DNA of 64,000 nucleotides from Algoriphagus aestuariicola (GCF_017254835.1 NZ_JAFKCW010000001.1:1477063-1541062), one strand, 5' to 3'. Counted from the stretch's first letter, positions 16,710-26,475 are shown. A program made the numbers and translations. The notes: generated by a model from the letters alone, not told the origin.

Positions 16710-18377
16710 ATGAAACGAACCCGAGCACAGGAGTCCCGAGGCGCCATCGAGCGGTTGTATATAACGATGCGCCATCTTTTCAACCGGGGAAACTACAAGC
16801 CCATGGGCATTTCAGGAGAAGGCTTGGTCAGCGCACTGATGACGCTGAGTCCGGAGATCTACGGATCGGTCACCGATCCTGAGCGACTGGAATTGGACGG
16901 CTTGCTCTACGTGATGGAGAGACTCCCGAAAGGGATAGAAGAATGCCGCTACGTGAGACTGGTGAGCCGGGAGGGCTTCGAAACTTCCCACCTCAAGCCA
17001 CTTGTGCCCTCGAAACGAAAACGAAATTGCTATCGCCTTGACGATCAGATCATGTACGTCGAGATGACGAGGGGAAGGTCTGACATCTACGATATACTTA
17101 CCCACCTGACGTTTCTCTACATTGAGTCCCGCAAAATCCTTAGGAACAGCACGGACCCCAAGGGAAGGATTTCCTCCAATTGGACCATGCTCGAAGAATT
17201 TGCAAAAAAGGAGTTGGCCGGTGAGGACTTTGACAAGGAGACTGCAAGTGCCTACCTGAGCCATATCATCGGGAGGACTTTCGAGGAAACCATGGTTGCG
17301 GTGGACAAATTTTCCAAAAGCTCCAATTCCAACAGTCTAGTCTCTGTAGTCTATCACTTGGGAAAACTCGCTCTGGACGAAGCCAATCACGGTCTGGACA
17401 GGGAAATCAGCTTCTCGGCGACGCTTCGTGAGCGGGTCGGGCATCACGTTTACGGGGAACTTTGGGCCAACCGCATCAAAGAGACGCTCATGGGATTGGA
17501 TTTACTCAAGAGGCCCATACACATCATTTCCGCCAATCTCCATTCCGTAGTCAACACCATCTATGGGTATCAGGCGCTGGGATTGAAGTCCTTTGAAGAG
17601 ATCGAGTCTGTGGCGATGGATATTTCGGTCAAGGCGAAAAGCAACAAAGGGAAGACGATTCGGGACTACGCACTCCAACATGGCTTCGTCGACCTTCCCG
17701 ATGAGTCTGGCACCAATATCGGCGCGCAGATTATCGACACCGCATGGCTGGAGAAAAGCACGCTTCTGCCTGGTATCGAACTGCCGGAGGAAAAGGAGAA
17801 AAGGCCGGTGTTCGTGGTGATGGATTACGCGTTTGGAGAGCAGGCCTACGAGTGTTTTGACGAGCTGTTGAAACCTTACACTATCGGCAAGAAAAAGATT
17901 CCACTTAATGTGGTGTCAACTTCCATCATGGGCAAAGCAGGGATTTTGCATGGCGGGAAGGGCGATCTTATGGTACCGCATTCCCACGTTTTTGAAGGCA
18001 CCGCAGACAATTACCCTTTTCGGAATGAATTGAAAAAATCCGATTTCGAAGGCTATGGTCTTGGGGTATATGAGGGATCCATGATCACAGTGTTGGGAAC
18101 TTCTCTGCAAAACCGCGATATCCTAACATATTTTATGGAATCCTCCTGGAATGCAGTGGGGTTGGAGATGGAGGGCGCTCACTACCAAAAAGCAATACAA
18201 TCCGCTTCAAAAATACGAGGTAGTATACGCTCTAGCGTGAAGGTACTCTATGCGTACTACGCATCAGACAATCCCCTGGAAACGGGCAGTACCTTGGCTT
18301 CCGGGGCATTGGGCATGGAAGGAGTGAGGCCAACTTACCTGATTACTTACAAAATTTTAGAAGCTTTGTTTAAGTAA
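16710..18377 (+). CDS. DUF6909-like protein with nucleoside-phosphorylase-like C-terminal region
   Basis: 555 aa, no signal or membrane segment. The first 350 residues are mainly helical with conserved-looking stretches (NRGNYKPMGISGEGL, YGYQALGLKSFEEIESVAM). The last 200 contain elements of the purine nucleoside phosphorylase/MTA nucleosidase fold: KAGILHGGKGDLMVP, FEGTADNYPF and GLEMEGAHYQKA, the last matching the xEMExA ribose-binding signature. I associate this architecture with the Bacteroidota family named DUF6909, from memory. It may be an AMP-nucleosidase-like enzyme with its own regulatory N-terminal domain. It stands alone, flanked by a barrel gene and a convergent cupin. Confidence 0.7.
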   Translation: MKRTRAQESRGAIERLYITMRHLFNRGNYKPMGISGEGLVSALMTLSPEIYGSVTDPERLELDGLLYVMERLPKGIEECRYVRLVSREGFETSHLKPLVPSKRKRNCYRLDDQIMYVEMTRGRSDIYDILTHLTFLYIESRKILRNSTDPKGRISSNWTMLEEFAKKELAGEDFDKETASAYLSHIIGRTFEETMVAVDKFSKSSNSNSLVSVVYHLGKLALDEANHGLDREISFSATLRERVGHHVYGELWANRIKETLMGLDLLKRPIHIISANLHSVVNTIYGYQALGLKSFEEIESVAMDISVKAKSNKGKTIRDYALQHGFVDLPDESGTNIGAQIIDTAWLEKSTLLPGIELPEEKEKRPVFVVMDYAFGEQAYECFDELLKPYTIGKKKIPLNVVSTSIMGKAGILHGGKGDLMVPHSHVFEGTADNYPFRNELKKSDFEGYGLGVYEGSMITVLGTSLQNRDILTYFMESSWNAVGLEMEGAHYQKAIQSASKIRGSIRSSVKVLYAYYASDNPLETGSTLASGALGMEGVRPTYLITYKILEALFK

Positions 18378-18411
18378 GGCGGCTGGATTGCAAGAATAAA
18401 CAAACGACTTT

Positions 18412-18711
18412 TTACCCTTGGGTGAGGATGCAGAGGCTATCTTCGATTGCTTCCACAGCGTGAGTTATTTCCAGCGGGATATCCACTTCGTCATATTGGG
18501 AAAGTGAAAAGATCTTTTCCCCCTGTCGATACATGACAGCTCCTTGTAATACCGTGAGTTTAGACGGTATGTGTGCTTTGTGATCCGTCAGGACCATACC
18601 TGCCTTGAACCCTATTAAGAGAACCTTGAAATTCTCCCCTTTATGCAGTGCCCTGGCAACCGGGTGGGTTGAGGACTCTAGCGCTGACAAAATATCCTGG
18701 ATAGTAGTCAT
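18412..18711 (-). CDS. Small cupin-type protein
   Basis: 99 aa from the start at 18711 (MTTIQDIL), which matches where similar proteins begin; in-frame ATGs 75 and 78 nt upstream would add an unlikely tail. A single double-stranded beta-helix is indicated by GMVLTDHKAHIPSKLTVLQG, then a G.K..SL..YDEVDIP strand pair and ITHAVEAIEDS. The His residues at H-K-A-H and in ITH could bind a metal. These one-domain cupins usually bind small ligands or act as dioxygenase-like or regulatory proteins. Convergent with the DUF6909-like gene. Confidence 0.72.
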   Translation of the reverse strand: MTTIQDILSALESSTHPVARALHKGENFKVLLIGFKAGMVLTDHKAHIPSKLTVLQGAVMYRQGEKIFSLSQYDEVDIPLEITHAVEAIEDSLCILTQG

Positions 18712-19000
18712 ATTCAGAGATTTTGGAGTAATATGGGATAACCTGAAATCATCCTTGCTCAAAATAGCAATTTCAAAACTATTCATCACTCCAAAACCAC
18801 AAAATCAAGGTAAGCTCTCAGGGATTTCTTTATTAAGATTTGCCAAAAATATAAGTGCTGCCTTTGATCTTTGGCCAAAACAAAAATTGCGCTTGCCGAT
18901 TTGGATAATGTCAAGCTAGTCTACTCGTCTGAGTGGACTATTTTGTCTTTCCTATCATTTCTATAGTCTCATGTTATAGGATAAATTCTAATTCATTAGC

Positions 19001-21001
19001 ATGTCAATGTTCTTTTCTGTTCCCGACAAAGAAGCCCAGTCCCAGAGCTACATGGTCTACATGTTGACCTTGATTTGGTCTTCGACCATCGCTATCATCG
19101 TTTCCGCAGGATTCTATTTCTTTCCTGAGATATGGCAGCGCTGGACTGCCTTTCTTGGGATTTCCCTTTCGATTGCCTTCATCAACCTTCAGGTCAACCG
19201 GCTGGGAAAACCTCGGATGGCAGCTTGGACCTTGACAGCCATGATTTGGCTGTTTATCACGATACCCTGTTATTCCGCGGGAGGGATGGCGGCCCCAGGG
19301 ATCATCTCGCAGATGGCTGTGATTCTCACGGCAGGCTTTCTTTTGGGCTGGAGAGGAGGCTTGTTGATAGGTGTTCTGACTATGGTAGCCGATTTGGGCT
19401 TAGTATATCTTGAGATGAGCGGCAATTTGCCAGAGCCGTCAGTGGTACATACACCGCTTACGCGATGGATCGGGGCCGCCATTCCATTTGCCACTATTAT
19501 TGCCTTGCAATACTATTCTACCAATCACCTGCAAGATGGACTGAATGCACTGAGGCGAGAGGTAGAGAGGCGAGAGGCTGCAGAGCTGGAAAAAGACCTG
19601 AGTCTCAAAAATCTTGGAGAACGGGTCAAGGAGCTCCGGACGCTCTATGCAGTGAGCCAAATCCTACAGGATGGGCATTTGCTGCCCGCAGAGATTTTCC
19701 AGAAAATAGCCGGTCAGATCCCCTCTGGTTTTCAATTTCCGGACATGACCGCTGCGAGAGTCTACCAAGGGGACCGAAACTTCGTATCCGAGAGGTATCA
19801 TCCTAGCAAGCATTGCATCAAACAGGAGACATCCACTGCTCAGGGCACTGTTGTGGGTGTCGAGGTCGTGTTTTTGGGGCAGAATAAGGGGATGAGCCCT
19901 TTTCTGGAGGAGGAATACAGCTTAATGACCATGCTGATGGAGATGGTCAAAACCGATTTGGAGCGAAGAGAGCGTAAGGTGGAGTTGGAGGATTTCAAAT
20001 ATGCTCTGGATTTGGCAGCAATGCTGAGCATTTCCAAAGCCGATGGCACATTCCAGTTTGTCAATAAAAACTTTTGCAAAGCAAGCCAGTATAGCCAAGC
20101 GGAGCTCTTGGGAAGCCCCCATGAAATTCTCTGGTCTGGCGAACATTCTCCAAAAGAACTGGAGGAAGTTAGAATGGCGTTGCAAAGTGGAAAACCCATT
20201 AGAAGGGAGTTTTGTAGCCGGGCAAAAGACGGCAGTCTATACTGGGTGGATGCCACCGTTGTGCCGTTTTTGGATCAAGAGGGAAAGGTGTATCAATACC
20301 TATCGATCAACTACGATATCACCGCCCAAAAGACTGCTACAGAAAAAATCAGGGAGAGCGAGGAGCTGATCAAAAGGATTACTAGCCAGGTTCCAGGCAA
20401 CTCGTATATGTTTGAGATAGAGGAAAGTGGCGGGACCTCCATTCTCTTCATGAACCGTGGGACTGAGCCCTACAATTATTCTTTTGGAATGGAGGTGGCT
20501 GAAGAAAGCCCGGAAAAACTAAGGGAACTCATCCATGAAGAGGATAGGGACATATTCAACCAAGCTATGAAAGAGGCCTACCTAAATCCAAAGCTGATCA
20601 GCCTCCAGTACCGCGTGGTTTTCGACGGGATACTGCGCTGGCGATGGCTACAGGCGGTGCCGGAAAAAAACAAGGAGGGCAAGATCATCTGGTATGGGGC
20701 ATCCAGTGACATTACGCCCTTAGTCGAGTACATTGTGTCCATCGAGCAGATGATTTTTGACGTGGGCCACGTGATCCGCCGCCCGCTATCCACCATGCTG
20801 GGATTGACCAGCCTGATTCAGGAAAAGGAGTTGGAAGTTCAAGAGATAAAAAGCATTTCCAAGCATCTGTTTCAAATCTCCGGAGAGATGGACAAATTCA
20901 TCCGGGAGCTCAACGAAGCCTATCACCAAAAGCGGCAGGATACCCAGCTCAAAATAGACACTTCCAGACTGATCAATACGAGAGATTCTCTTTTTAGCTG
21001 A
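19001..21001 (+). CDS. Membrane PAS-domain sensor with HisKA-like segment and no ATPase domain
   Basis: 666 aa. Six or so N-terminal helices (about 18-172), a coiled coil (about 185-215), a GAF-like stretch (about 215-320), PAS1 with PAC (about 330-445, KDGSLYWVDATVVPF), PAS2 (about 455-575), then a DHp-like helix containing DVGHVIRRPLSTMLGL (H590). In a normal histidine kinase this would be followed by about 120 residues of HATPase_c with N, G1 and G2 boxes. Here the protein ends after another 75 residues. It therefore may sense and pass a signal by helix docking, be phosphorylated in trans, or be a remnant. No response regulator is adjacent. Confidence 0.8.
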   Translation: MSMFFSVPDKEAQSQSYMVYMLTLIWSSTIAIIVSAGFYFFPEIWQRWTAFLGISLSIAFINLQVNRLGKPRMAAWTLTAMIWLFITIPCYSAGGMAAPGIISQMAVILTAGFLLGWRGGLLIGVLTMVADLGLVYLEMSGNLPEPSVVHTPLTRWIGAAIPFATIIALQYYSTNHLQDGLNALRREVERREAAELEKDLSLKNLGERVKELRTLYAVSQILQDGHLLPAEIFQKIAGQIPSGFQFPDMTAARVYQGDRNFVSERYHPSKHCIKQETSTAQGTVVGVEVVFLGQNKGMSPFLEEEYSLMTMLMEMVKTDLERRERKVELEDFKYALDLAAMLSISKADGTFQFVNKNFCKASQYSQAELLGSPHEILWSGEHSPKELEEVRMALQSGKPIRREFCSRAKDGSLYWVDATVVPFLDQEGKVYQYLSINYDITAQKTATEKIRESEELIKRITSQVPGNSYMFEIEESGGTSILFMNRGTEPYNYSFGMEVAEESPEKLRELIHEEDRDIFNQAMKEAYLNPKLISLQYRVVFDGILRWRWLQAVPEKNKEGKIIWYGASSDITPLVEYIVSIEQMIFDVGHVIRRPLSTMLGLTSLIQEKELEVQEIKSISKHLFQISGEMDKFIRELNEAYHQKRQDTQLKIDTSRLINTRDSLFS

Positions 21002-21027
21002 GGTTTATTGTTCGTCCAGAAAAATAG

Positions 21028-21061
21028 GGGCTCCAAGGGATTTTACGTGTCCTCGGAGCCC
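21028..21061. terminator. Hairpin between convergent genes, possible terminator
   Basis: GGGCTCC (21028-21034) and GGAGCCC (21055-21061) can pair around a 20-nt loop between the PAS sensor and the convergent M20 gene. There is no T tract on either side, so termination activity is uncertain. Confidence 0.35.
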
Positions 21062-21087
21062 GCGCTCATTCGAAACTTCTTTGGTAA

Positions 21088-22539
21088 TCAATACCCCGCA
21101 TCCAAGGGAGGGGGGCCATCCGGAACGATCCCCTTGTACACATAGTCTCCTTTTTTCTCCTTGAATTCGGCTTGAATCTCGGTTCTCAGGGATTCGTTTT
21201 GGAAGAGATCGACCATGGTCATGGCGAGCGCTTTGGCGGCATAGCCCATGCCTTTGTGTCCGATGGACATCCCGCCGGAAGCTACGACTGCCCAAGAATG
21301 CCAAGGAGTGCCATTAGGTGCCGTGGTGGCACTGAGGCGGATTGTCGGCACCACCCAACTGACATCACCCACATCGGTACTCCCGCCCATGCTGTGTTCT
21401 TCGGTTTCTTCCATTGGGGTGATTTCGGACAAGATGCCGATCTGGGGTTTCCCGGTGGCTTCCTGGATCTTTTTGGCAAAGGTTTGTTCCTCTTCGGTAT
21501 AGATGATCGCGCCGAGAGTTTCCAGGTTTTTTTGAAGTACTGCCGAACCAGTTCGGTTGACCAAGATCTCATGGATGCCTGACACCAAAGTGACTTTGTA
21601 GTCTACATTGGCCATAATGGCGGCACCTTGGGCCATCTTTTCCACCTGTTTCCAAACCGGTTCCAATCCTTCCCGACTGGTATCACGCACCCGTACCCAA
21701 AGACGGCTATAGTCAGGCACCACATTGACTACCTGGCCGCCATCCTGGATGTGGTAGTGGATTCTTACCGTTGGCTTGATATGCTCTCGATAATAGTTGA
21801 TTCCGCTGGTGTAGAGTTCGAGAGCATCGGATGCGGATCGGCCATTCCAAGGATCGGCAGAGGCATGAGCCGCCTGCCCGTTGAATTCCACGATGAAATC
21901 CACCAAAGCAAGTCCTTTCTGCACGGCGGTCTTGGTTTCAGCAGCGGGATGCCAATCCATCATTACATCCACATCGTCCATCAATCCGGCGCGGATCATC
22001 CATAGTTTGCCAAAATATTTTTCCTCGGCCGGGGTTCCGTAGAACCTTACTGTTCCTTGGAGTTTTCCCTCGGCAATCAAGTCCTTGATCGCAGCCGCAG
22101 CACTCAGTGAGGCCACGCCAAAGAGATTGTGGCCGCAGCCATGGCCTGGGGCGTCCTCATGCAGCGGAGACTTGAAGGGTACTTTGTTTTGAGAGAGGCC
22201 TGGCAGCGCATCAAACTCTCCCAGGATTCCGATGATTGGAGCACCAGAGCCATACTCCGCGACAAAGGCAGTTGGGATCTCGCCCACGCCTCGGGTGACT
22301 TTAAACCCCAGTTCCTCGGCATAGCCCGAAAGTGCCGCGGCAGACTGTGTTTCCTGAAAGGCGATCTCTTCAAAAGACCAGATTTTGTCACTCAGCTCAG
22401 TCATGTCAGCAAATCGGGCATCGATCGTCTGCTGTACGGATTGTTTGAGCGGGTCGGGTTTGGTGGCTTTCTTTTGCGCAAAAAGCGGCGAGGCAGTAAG
22501 GACTGTCGCCGTGGCTATCGCCAAGTAGCATTTTTTCAT
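21088..22539 (-). CDS. Secreted M20-family amidohydrolase (AbgB-like)
   Basis: 483 aa with a Sec signal (1-22, SPLFAQ). M20 landmarks: GEFDALPGLSQ, APGHGCGHNLFG (metal His and the GCGHN signature), GTPAEEKYFGK (catalytic Glu pair) and WHPAAET; a dimerisation-type insert follows (QAAHASADPWNGRSA). AbgB relatives cleave p-aminobenzoyl-glutamate or other N-acyl amino acids. Here the enzyme is exported, so it probably acts on peptide or acyl-amino-acid substrates in the periplasm. It is preceded by its own promoter-like sequence at 22571-22599. Confidence 0.88.
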   Translation of the reverse strand: MKKCYLAIATATVLTASPLFAQKKATKPDPLKQSVQQTIDARFADMTELSDKIWSFEEIAFQETQSAAALSGYAEELGFKVTRGVGEIPTAFVAEYGSGAPIIGILGEFDALPGLSQNKVPFKSPLHEDAPGHGCGHNLFGVASLSAAAAIKDLIAEGKLQGTVRFYGTPAEEKYFGKLWMIRAGLMDDVDVMMDWHPAAETKTAVQKGLALVDFIVEFNGQAAHASADPWNGRSASDALELYTSGINYYREHIKPTVRIHYHIQDGGQVVNVVPDYSRLWVRVRDTSREGLEPVWKQVEKMAQGAAIMANVDYKVTLVSGIHEILVNRTGSAVLQKNLETLGAIIYTEEEQTFAKKIQEATGKPQIGILSEITPMEETEEHSMGGSTDVGDVSWVVPTIRLSATTAPNGTPWHSWAVVASGGMSIGHKGMGYAAKALAMTMVDLFQNESLRTEIQAEFKEKKGDYVYKGIVPDGPPPLDAGY

Positions 22540-22570
22540 AGGCTTGTGATCTTGTAAGGTTTAGCTGGCA

Positions 22571-22599
22571 AAAAGATAAGCAATGTGTAGAAAAACAAA
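22571..22599 (-). promoter_or_regulatory. Promoter-like sequence for the M20 gene
   Basis: Read on the - strand: TTTG (22599-22596), 17-nt spacer, TATCTTTT (22578-22571). This is one mismatch from TAnnTTTG, and about 30 nt upstream of the ATG at 22539. Confidence 0.45.
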
Positions 22600-22724
22600 C
22601 TACTATTGGCTTTGAATGGCGGAAAGGAGTTAAGGTTGGATAGGTGGTAGCCCGTACGGACTCAAAGCACAATTTGCCTTGTGCTGAGTACTGGTTTTTT
22701 CGTAATCTTGAAAAAAGCAATCCC

Positions 22725-23435
22725 ATGAAATTCCACTATTACCCCGATTTCGAAACGATGAGCCGCCAAGGCTTTGAACTGGTCAAAGATGAGATTGAAG
22801 CCAAACCGGATCTGCTCTTCTGTGTGGCTAGTGGTGGCTCGCCTTCCGGTCTGTATGCAGAGATGGTAAAGCATCGGAAATCCAATCCGGATTTTTGTTC
22901 GAGTTTGCGGGTGGTAAAGCTGGACGAGTGGGGAGGGTTGGAGCCGGGCTCCACCTTCACTTCTGAGCATGACGTACAAACCAAGTTTGTACAGCCGCTG
23001 GAGATTGCATCTGAGCGCTATACGACCATAGACCCTTTCACCAAAGATCCTATCGGAGACTGTTCGCGGATGAAAGAATTTCTGGAAATGTCCGGCCCTG
23101 TGGATATCTGCATCCTGGGCATCGGAGTCAACAGCCATATCGCCCTAAACGAACCCTGTGCTACGTTAACCCCAAGCTTCCATGTCTGCGACTTGGCGGA
23201 GTCCACGCTCAACAACGGAATGATCAAATCATTAAAGCAGCCGCCCACTTTTGGCATGACCATGGGAGTGGGGGAGATTCTCAGCTCCAGAAAAATTCTG
23301 TTGTTTATCTCCGGTTCCGGTAAAAAGGAAGCATTCGACCAACTCTTAAAGGCAGAGGTTTCCACTCAATTTCCAGCGTCGCTACTTTGGCTCCATCCCA
23401 ATGTGGATGTGCTGATAGATCAGCGTATGGTTTGA
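22725..23435 (+). CDS. Hexosamine-6-phosphate isomerase/deaminase family protein (NagB/AgaI-like)
   Basis: 236 aa. The start at 22725 (MKFHYYPDFE) is preferred because the 27 codons upstream are not conserved in style. NagB-type landmarks are GGSPSGLYAE (phosphate loop), VKLDEWGGLE (contains the Asp equivalent to D72 of E. coli NagB), GIGVNSHIALNEP and TMGVGEIL. In NagB the third motif reads DGH, with D141 in the catalytic triad; here it is NSH, so Asp is replaced by Asn while the His and Glu remain. Galactosamine-6-phosphate isomerase-like proteins also vary here. Likely role: amino-sugar-phosphate catabolism in the cytoplasm. No other amino-sugar genes are adjacent. Confidence 0.75.
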   Translation: MKFHYYPDFETMSRQGFELVKDEIEAKPDLLFCVASGGSPSGLYAEMVKHRKSNPDFCSSLRVVKLDEWGGLEPGSTFTSEHDVQTKFVQPLEIASERYTTIDPFTKDPIGDCSRMKEFLEMSGPVDICILGIGVNSHIALNEPCATLTPSFHVCDLAESTLNNGMIKSLKQPPTFGMTMGVGEILSSRKILLFISGSGKKEAFDQLLKAEVSTQFPASLLWLHPNVDVLIDQRMV

Positions 23436-23469
23436 TAGCGACCAAAAGCAAACAACCCAGACCTGATTC

Positions 23470-26400
23470 CTAGTTGTTGTTGACTGTGCTGGTATCCGGT
23501 TTGGTGGCGGGCGTTTTGGGAAGGAATCCCTTGAGAAGCTTTTTGGCTTCTTCGACTGCCTTGTCTTTTGAGGCATCGGTCTGCCTGCCCAGTTCCTTTT
23601 TCACACTGTCCTGCAGGGCCGTAGCTTTGAGCTGGAGTTGCTGTTTGATGCTGTCTTGAGCCGCATTAAACTGTTTGGTCGCTTCTGCTTGCAGCTTTTC
23701 CGTCTCGTCACTTATTCGCGATTTCAAGGCGTCAGCGAGTAGGGTCTCCAAGCTGTTTCCACCAGCCAGAGACACCTTGGGAGCATTGTATGTGCCAGTG
23801 AGGGTAAGAGCCAGTGGAATGCTGGAATTCTCAGTGACCTCTGTTCCGGCGATACCTGCGAGTAGGGCATTGGCTTGCGCCCCAAATTTTCCTGCGGGCA
23901 CGTCCATGTTGATCAGGTAGTTCATCGTGCCGTCAAATCCCGCTGAGCCCTGCACCTTGGCTTGATAATCCCAAAGCTTGAGCTCGAATGGTCTCACATC
24001 CATCACTCCATTGTTGATGGAGATGGGGATAGCAATGTTTTTTAGCTGCAAGGTATTCCCATCTTTGAGGTTGGTAAGGCTGGTGATGCCTGTGAGGATC
24101 TTGCTGTCTTTCAGCGCTGCTTCGGCCACTTTCAGAAGCCCGTTTCCGTCAAGGCTAGAGAGCAGGGGCAACATATCTTGCCCCAAATTCCCAGAAAAGG
24201 AAAGCGTCGAATTGAACGTGCCGGTCAGGTGCTGTGCGATTGGAGCGAAGGCTTTGACGGAGTTGAAGGAACGAAAGGCTTCTGCAATGCTGAGGTCGGC
24301 CAGATTCAAGCTAAAGTCAAACTTGGGGACGTTTAGGTCCCTGGGGTCATAGCTGCCGCTCAGGCCGATTTGTCCACCGAGGGTATTCATCGAGGCGTCC
24401 GAGAATCGTAATACCCCGTCTTTTAATCTCATATTTCCCTTTACGGCCTTCAGGTTGAGGTTGTCGTAGATTACCTCGTTGGCGGCTACGGTCATGTTGA
24501 AGTCTATGTTTTTTGGCAACTCGACTACGGACAAAGGCACGTCGGTAGTGTCTTTAGAGCTTTCCTCGCTCATCCACTCGTTAACGTTAAAGCGAGCGCT
24601 GTTCAAGGTGAGTTCGCCAGTGAGCGTGCCCGTTTCGCTGAGGAAATAATCCATATAGTTGGATAGAAAGCCAGTTGCCCGCACAGGACTTTGTCCTACC
24701 TGTGAGTCGAATTCAGTCAAAGTGATACGTTCCGGACTAAATTGTGCGGAGGCTTTTGCAATTTGTATTCCCTGGGGTATATCGACTGAGGAGTACCGGA
24801 AACTGGTGACGTCCATTGTGCCTCGGGTCTCTAGCTGTTGGTATTTTCCGGCCTCGACCGCAGCATAGGAACCCTTAGTAGCTAGGTCAAGCTTGATTTT
24901 TCCCGCCATGCTCATGTCTTCCAAGGGGAAAATGGCCAGGATTTTTTCCAAATCCACCGCGCCGACTACCTTTCCTTCCCAGAAGAGCTTGTCCAGATCG
25001 CGGAGTTTCATATTACCTTGGATAGATTCTCCCTCCAGTACAAAGCCGAAGCGGGAGAGATCCACCAAGAAGTCATCCATTTTTCCGCTGGGGTTTTGGA
25101 CAATGGCGTTAACATTGAGGTTTTCGATGGGGGCGGGATAGTCGGCACTCTTTGCGTAGCCATTGGCTAAACTAAGTTTGGCGTCTATCGTGGGGATGAT
25201 ACCAGCGACTGAATCATACCTGCCTTTGGCAATGGCGTTAACGTCGAGATTGCCTTTGAGCGTCATGCCGTCGATAGGGAAGATTGAGGTAAGTTCCTCC
25301 AAATTCAGTTTGCCGTCGAGAGCCCCATCCACGGTATAGGTTACCAAATCGTCGAGGCGTAGTCTACCAGAGATGGGATTACTCCCAAATTCCAGCTTGA
25401 ACACAGGAATATCCAGAGTAGTTTGTTCTAAGATGCCTGATTCGTTTTTGGCGTGGAGATCCAGATTGACGTTTTTTACCGGCCTAGGCAGATCGGGGTA
25501 TTTAAACATGCCATCCGCAATCTTAAGGGAGATATCAAATGCCGGAATGCTTTTATCATTGTAGACGCCTTTTACTTCTCCATGAAAATCCATCGTCCCG
25601 GAAGTCTCCAGGCTGGAGAAGCTTTCCGTATAGATACCCGGCACCAGCGAAAGGATGCTTTTGAACTCATTGTCTTTTCCAGCGAAGGCAATATCCATCT
25701 CTATATCATCACCAGGCAGCGCCAGGAAGCCCGATAGGTCGAAAAGAAAATCGTTTAGCCTAAAATCCCCGCCTTCAAGCGAAAACTTCATTTTGTCCAT
25801 GTCGACGGTCAGGTCCGTTTCTCCCGAGAATTCCTTGCCGGAGAGATAGTTGACGCCGCCATAGCTGATATCGGCGATCAAAGCTTCTAGTTTTATCGGA
25901 AGCTCGTATACATCCGTCGTAAATTCGCCTTTGCCGATGGCATTGATCCCGCCTAGGGCCATGAAGTAATCGAGTTGACGATCATCATATACGAGGTTCA
26001 CGTTGTTCAGCTCGATTTGGTCGATGCCGATTTTCATCGCACTTTGGGAGTTGTCAGCGGCGGCTGCGTCGGAGTCTAGTGCGATATCGTAGTTGGCAGT
26101 GCCGTCTTGGAGGACCTTGACATAGACACTCCCCCCATCGAGATGAACTCCGGTTAGGGTCGGATAGTCGTCAAAAAGTATTGATTTCAGGTTGAAATCG
26201 ACTGCGAGCTCCCGAATGGAAAGTAACGTATCGTTTTGAAAAGGCGCGTTGCCGACAATTCCAAAGTCCTCGATCGTGGCTGAAACATTGGGAAATCGAC
26301 GGAAGATACTTAGGCTGACCTTGTCCAGATCGAGGATTACTTGAGCATCCACAGATTGGGCAATCTCCTGGTCAATTCGCGCGGCTATTTTGTCCTTGAA

Positions 26401-26475
26401 GAGAAAAGGAAGCGCAATAGACGCGGCTACCAGCAGGAAGAATATCCCCAAAAAAATCAACAGTATCTTTTTCAT
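23470..26475 (-). CDS. Large AsmA-like envelope protein
   Basis: 1001 aa with one N-terminal membrane helix (about 4-26) and then a very long periplasmic beta-rich repeat region, the pattern of AsmA/TamB/YhdP-type proteins. These bridge inner and outer membranes and are implicated in phospholipid transport and outer-membrane homeostasis. Repeating units such as LDLNG/LKGNLDV... and GLSGSYDPRDLNVPKFDFSL recur through the chain, and an AsmA C-terminal-like domain spans about 600-900. The C-terminus (about 920-1001) is a charged Ala/Gln/Lys-rich helix, then a Pro/Thr tail, unlike the core. Its start is 201 nt downstream of the tRNA-Asp pair on the same strand, after a terminator. Confidence 0.82.
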   Translation of the reverse strand: MKKILLIFLGIFFLLVAASIALPFLFKDKIAARIDQEIAQSVDAQVILDLDKVSLSIFRRFPNVSATIEDFGIVGNAPFQNDTLLSIRELAVDFNLKSILFDDYPTLTGVHLDGGSVYVKVLQDGTANYDIALDSDAAAADNSQSAMKIGIDQIELNNVNLVYDDRQLDYFMALGGINAIGKGEFTTDVYELPIKLEALIADISYGGVNYLSGKEFSGETDLTVDMDKMKFSLEGGDFRLNDFLFDLSGFLALPGDDIEMDIAFAGKDNEFKSILSLVPGIYTESFSSLETSGTMDFHGEVKGVYNDKSIPAFDISLKIADGMFKYPDLPRPVKNVNLDLHAKNESGILEQTTLDIPVFKLEFGSNPISGRLRLDDLVTYTVDGALDGKLNLEELTSIFPIDGMTLKGNLDVNAIAKGRYDSVAGIIPTIDAKLSLANGYAKSADYPAPIENLNVNAIVQNPSGKMDDFLVDLSRFGFVLEGESIQGNMKLRDLDKLFWEGKVVGAVDLEKILAIFPLEDMSMAGKIKLDLATKGSYAAVEAGKYQQLETRGTMDVTSFRYSSVDIPQGIQIAKASAQFSPERITLTEFDSQVGQSPVRATGFLSNYMDYFLSETGTLTGELTLNSARFNVNEWMSEESSKDTTDVPLSVVELPKNIDFNMTVAANEVIYDNLNLKAVKGNMRLKDGVLRFSDASMNTLGGQIGLSGSYDPRDLNVPKFDFSLNLADLSIAEAFRSFNSVKAFAPIAQHLTGTFNSTLSFSGNLGQDMLPLLSSLDGNGLLKVAEAALKDSKILTGITSLTNLKDGNTLQLKNIAIPISINNGVMDVRPFELKLWDYQAKVQGSAGFDGTMNYLINMDVPAGKFGAQANALLAGIAGTEVTENSSIPLALTLTGTYNAPKVSLAGGNSLETLLADALKSRISDETEKLQAEATKQFNAAQDSIKQQLQLKATALQDSVKKELGRQTDASKDKAVEEAKKLLKGFLPKTPATKPDTSTVNNN

